64,000 nucleotides of DNA from JAFDWR01 sp038216655 (lineage in GTDB: Bacteria; Armatimonadota; Fimbriimonadia; Fimbriimonadales; Fimbriimonadaceae): positions 1 through 64,000 of the forward strand of contig JBBQPZ010000007.1 in the NCBI GenBank assembly GCA_038216655.1, written 5' to 3'. Shown in pieces: positions 61,587 to 64,000 of this stretch (position 1 is its first letter; every line of letters begins with the position of its first letter). The notes beneath the pieces were generated by a model that saw only the letters and a program-made list of their open reading frames with translations, was not told where the DNA came from and did no database searches. The translations under genes were made by a program, and so were the position numbers.

Positions 61587-62768
61587 TTACTCGACCGGGA
61601 TGTGGGCGCTCGCCGCCTCAACCTTGTCCTTGATCGCCTTGATGAAGTTGGCCGCGCCGACGCCGTTGATCACCCGGTGATCGAAGGTGAGGGCGAGGTT
61701 ACAGGTGCGGTGAATCTTGGGGTCGGTCACCGAGGAATCCAACGAGTTGTAGATCTCGCCGATGAACAGGGTCGCGACACTCGGCGGAACGACCACCGGC
61801 ACCGCGTCGCGGAGGCCGTGATTCTGCATGTTGGTCAGCGAGAGCGTGACCGACTCGCTAGCCTGATCCTTTCCGCCACGGGCGATGTCGATCTGGGCTC
61901 GCATCTTGTCCGCGAACTCTCGCCAGGAGAGGGAATCGCTGTCCTCGACGACCGCGAGCACAAGCTCGTCGCCAGGAAGCGAGACCGCGATGCCAAGATC
62001 GGCATGCTTGTAGGTCCGGTAAGTGTCATCGTTCGGGATCGTGGTCCGGAACGCCGGGAAGTCCTTCAGGGTCTGCGCGACGATGTACGCGAACATCGTG
62101 AAGGCACTTGGCTGGAAGTCGCGACCGTGGGCCTTGACCCGGGCCCTGACGTGCTCGATTCCTTCCCAGTTCACCGCCACCATGATCGTGCCCGGCACCA
62201 CAAGGGCGTTACCTCGAACCATGCGGCTATTGAGCACGCGCTGCTTCCCCGGGACCGCGGCTTCCGTGTACTTACCGTCGGTTGCCGGGGCGACCTTAGC
62301 GCCACCCGCGAGGAAGGCATCGATGTCGCTCGGCATGATCTTCGAGCCCGCGGCGGGGATGGAAGCGAGGACGTCGTCAGAGATCCCCTTCTCCTTAGCG
62401 TAGGCACGAGATCGGGGCGGGATGCCTTGAAGTCGCGCGGTGCCTCCCGACTCAGCGGCGACAGGAGCGGCCTCAGCCGTTTCGGTCGGCGCGGGGCCAT
62501 GGGCTCCGCCGACTTCTTCGACACCGTCCGCGACATCCATCATGGCCACCGCGCCGCCGATCGGGAGGATCGTGTCGACCGGAGCCAGCCACTCGGTCAG
62601 GACGCCTTCGTAGGGCGACTCGACATCCATGACCGCCTTATCGGTCTCCATTTGGTAGATCGGCTCGTCGCGACGAACTGTGTCTCCCGGCTGTTTGAGC
62701 ACGGCGACGAGGCGGGCCTCCTGAAGGCCTTCACCAATTTGGGGAATTCGAACGGCAACGACGGGCAT
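61587..62768 (-). CDS. Dihydrolipoamide acyltransferase E2 of a 2-oxoacid dehydrogenase
   Basis: 393 residues from ATG 62768; the frame runs 22 codons further without support. The N-terminal lipoyl domain has PIYQMETDKAVMDVESPY with the lipoylated Lys. A peripheral-subunit-binding domain is at about 130-170 (PPRSRAYAKEKGISDDV). The C-terminal catalytic domain has the His-Asp site LTFDHRVINGVGAANFI. It transfers the acyl group from E1 to CoA. First gene of the E2 - C26 - biotin carrier - lyase operon; its E1 partner is about 10 kb away at 49939-51897. Confidence 0.92.
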   Translation of the reverse strand: MPVVAVRIPQIGEGLQEARLVAVLKQPGDTVRRDEPIYQMETDKAVMDVESPYEGVLTEWLAPVDTILPIGGAVAMMDVADGVEEVGGAHGPAPTETAEAAPVAAESGGTARLQGIPPRSRAYAKEKGISDDVLASIPAAGSKIMPSDIDAFLAGGAKVAPATDGKYTEAAVPGKQRVLNSRMVRGNALVVPGTIMVAVNWEGIEHVRARVKAHGRDFQPSAFTMFAYIVAQTLKDFPAFRTTIPNDDTYRTYKHADLGIAVSLPGDELVLAVVEDSDSLSWREFADKMRAQIDIARGGKDQASESVTLSLTNMQNHGLRDAVPVVVPPSVATLFIGEIYNSLDSSVTDPKIHRTCNLALTFDHRVINGVGAANFIKAIKDKVEAASAHIPVE

Positions 62769-62846
62769 GTTTGGTTTTCTCTCTGGCTCCTTTGCGGCAG
62801 TCTGGATAGTTTGACATATGCGCGCCCAAGCCACCCGTGTCCGTAT

Positions 62847-62880
62847 TTCAGAGTTGCTGCAGAGAATCCGTAACTCTGAA
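62847..62880. promoter_or_regulatory. Inverted repeat in the divergent E2 / AMMECR1 gap
   Basis: Perfect 9-bp arms TTCAGAGTT (62847-62855) and AACTCTGAA (62872-62880), 16 nt apart, between the divergent E2 and AMMECR1 genes. Possible operator for either gene; a hairpin at the mRNA 5' end is the alternative. Confidence 0.4.
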
Positions 62881-63464
62881 TGGCGCCCATACGTCCCTGG
62901 GCTATGTGGTTTGAGCGGTCCCTGGCCGTGACTCTGATGGCTTCGGCATGCTTGTCAGCCTTTTGCCAGCCTTCCGAGGCGACCCGACTGATCGAACTCG
63001 CACGATCTGCGGTCACCGCCGAGGTCACGCACACAATTTGGAAGTTGCCTCCCGCGGAGGGAATCGCCCAGCCCGTCTTCGTCACGATCGAGATCAATGG
63101 CGTCGTGCGCGGCTGCCGGGGCGATCTCGATCTGCGACGAACTTCGCTCAGCGAGGAAGTCGCCCTCGCCGCACGGGGTGCGGCGACTCACGATCCCCGC
63201 TACACTCCCTTGACGGCGAAGGACCTCAAGAATTTTCTCGTCACCGTGACTCTGGTCGATGCCGTTCGACCGATCGACTCCGTTGAGGGGTTGCGGCCCG
63301 CCGACGGGCTCGTTTTGACTTCAGGCAACCGAAAGGGGATTGTGCTCCCTTGGGAAGGAAAGGATCCAATGACTCGATTGAAATGGGCTTACAAGAAGGC
63401 AGGCGTCCCTGAAACCGCGAGCGTCAAGCTCGAACTGCTCGTCGCGCGGAGGTTCCGAGGTTGA
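62880..63464 (+). CDS. Secreted AMMECR1-domain protein
   Basis: 194 residues. AMMECR1 domain (about 35-190): FVTIEINGVVRGCRGDLDL matches the VRGC-G core, then ATHDPRYTPLTAKDL, LTSGNRKGIVLPWEG, and ARRFRG. An N-terminal signal-like segment (LAVTLMASACLSAFC) precedes it; a start at ATG 62904 gives a cleaner signal peptide. AMMECR1 proteins are usually cytoplasmic and of unknown activity, often with MEMO. The stop overlaps the next ATG (TGATG), so the two genes are translationally coupled. Confidence 0.85.
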   Translation: MAPIRPWAMWFERSLAVTLMASACLSAFCQPSEATRLIELARSAVTAEVTHTIWKLPPAEGIAQPVFVTIEINGVVRGCRGDLDLRRTSLSEEVALAARGAATHDPRYTPLTAKDLKNFLVTVTLVDAVRPIDSVEGLRPADGLVLTSGNRKGIVLPWEGKDPMTRLKWAYKKAGVPETASVKLELLVARRFRG

Positions 63465-64000
63465 TGCTTCTCGCCGCCTTGCTCATCGCCTCGGGCTCCA
63501 GACAGGTCAAGACCCCCATCCTGAAGCAGGAAGTGAACATCTGGGTGTCTAAGGACATCGCGCCCAGCGACAAGATTCGGCTCAATATCAACTGCAAGAA
63601 TGCCCCCGGCGTACACGTCTCGGCGATGCCGATCGATGGCGAGAAGTGGCTCCGCGAGAGTTACCTCCAAAAGCGCCGACCCGTCACTACCGGCAAAGTC
63701 CTGAAAGTCTGGGACGTGGTGGTGGCGTCCCCCGGACAGAAGTCAAACCCGAATCTGGCTGACACCTACTACGCCCGCCAGATCAACCTCCCCCCGATGC
63801 GCCCCGGCGTGTACCTGCTGAACGTGCAGGGCGGCCGGGCAAGTGCCTGGGCCGTCGTAAACGTGACCAACTTGGCGGTAGTCGTGAAGCGATCTCCCCG
63901 CCACGCGCTGGTGTGGGTCACCGACTTCAAGTCCGGTCGCGTCGTGCCCGACGCTCAGATTCTATTTGCCGATAAGAAAGGCAACCCGATTACGCGGGTC
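63464..64000 (+). CDS. Alpha-2-macroglobulin-like protein, N-terminal part (cut by window end)
   Basis: 179 codons are visible. A short signal sequence (LLAALLIASGS) is followed by a macroglobulin MG-type beta domain (YYARQINLPPMRPGVYLL), then NLAVVVKRSPRHALVWVTDFKSGRVVPDAQIL, of which VVKRSPRHALVWVTD is typical of bacterial alpha-2-macroglobulins. These large periplasmic proteins trap proteases. The thioester region lies beyond the window. Confidence 0.72.
   Translation, partial: MLLAALLIASGSRQVKTPILKQEVNIWVSKDIAPSDKIRLNINCKNAPGVHVSAMPIDGEKWLRESYLQKRRPVTTGKVLKVWDVVVASPGQKSNPNLADTYYARQINLPPMRPGVYLLNVQGGRASAWAVVNVTNLAVVVKRSPRHALVWVTDFKSGRVVPDAQILFADKKGNPITRV

Noticed and set aside
62811..62816. 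Perfect TTGACA as a promoter for the AMMECR1 gene
   Set aside because: No -10-like hexamer occurs at 15-19 nt downstream.
60951..62873. 640-codon open frame on the plus strand across the E2 and C26 genes
   Set aside because: It lies antisense to three well-recognised genes and has no conserved motif. Long antisense frames are expected in high-GC DNA.

Overview
The window is a high-GC bacterial chromosome segment with dense coding on both strands. It has no tRNA, rRNA or CRISPR array that I could see. The mixture of genes suggests an environmental, possibly Armatimonadota (Fimbriimonadia-like) bacterium: many secreted or membrane proteins of bacterial-only families, TTG/GTG starts, a solitary rplK and a full contractile injection system. 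That taxonomic call is an inference, not something the sequence proves.

Region 1 (300-4328): a glycerate 2-kinase, a Gfo/Idh/MocA oxidoreductase, and a membrane-anchored DUF2235 (Tle1-like lipase) protein that sits just beyond the end of the injection-system operon.

Region 2 (4569-38116, all on the minus strand, transcribed from high to low coordinates) is the centrepiece: an extracellular-type contractile injection system (eCIS, phage-tail-like). In transcription order it encodes a DUF4255 cap protein, sheath, tube, a tail-assembly-chaperone-like protein fused by a probable programmed -1 frameshift to a DUF6760 ORF, a giant 2483-residue multidomain protein (helical N-terminus, lipase-like domain, DUF4157 with HELTH, nucleotidyltransferase-like C-terminus), a DUF5908-like protein, a second tube protein, a 966-residue low-complexity protein, a LysM baseplate adaptor and a VgrG-like spike. 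A second promoter follows. The second tightly packed operon encodes gp25, a gpJ-like baseplate protein, a tail protein I-like baseplate protein, a DUF4159 fusion, two large single-pass membrane proteins with Ig-like modules, an active-looking caspase-like peptidase, a LysM/SH3/NlpC-P60 hydrolase, and a caspase homologue whose His and Cys are both replaced. The last genes overlap by 4 bp, so the peptidases are probably translated with the baseplate. No PAAR tip or AAA+ ATPase gene is visible. A strong terminator at 38199-38224 insulates the locus on its upstream side.

Region 3 (38385-49913) is mixed: a GHL10-type glycoside hydrolase, an M3 oligopeptidase, a VKOR-DsbA fusion, an M28 peptidase, a lone 5'-nucleotidase C-terminal domain, ribosomal protein L11, and three consecutive frameshifted genes (a secreted beta-propeller-like protein and a DUF433/DUF5615 toxin-antitoxin pair). 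Two copies of a 160-bp nested palindromic repeat lie in intergenic gaps at 40241-40402 and 49754-49913.

Region 4 (49939-64000): a fused 2-oxoacid dehydrogenase E1 and a distant E2 in an operon with a C26 amidohydrolase, a biotin carrier protein and HMG-CoA lyase (probably branched-chain amino acid catabolism); an FHA membrane protein; a tandem pair of secreted paralogues; a HAD hydrolase; queA, which appears to start at CTG; an HTH regulator; a glycosyltransferase; a multi-pass membrane protein; a secreted AMMECR1-domain protein; and the start of an alpha-2-macroglobulin-like protein cut by the window end.
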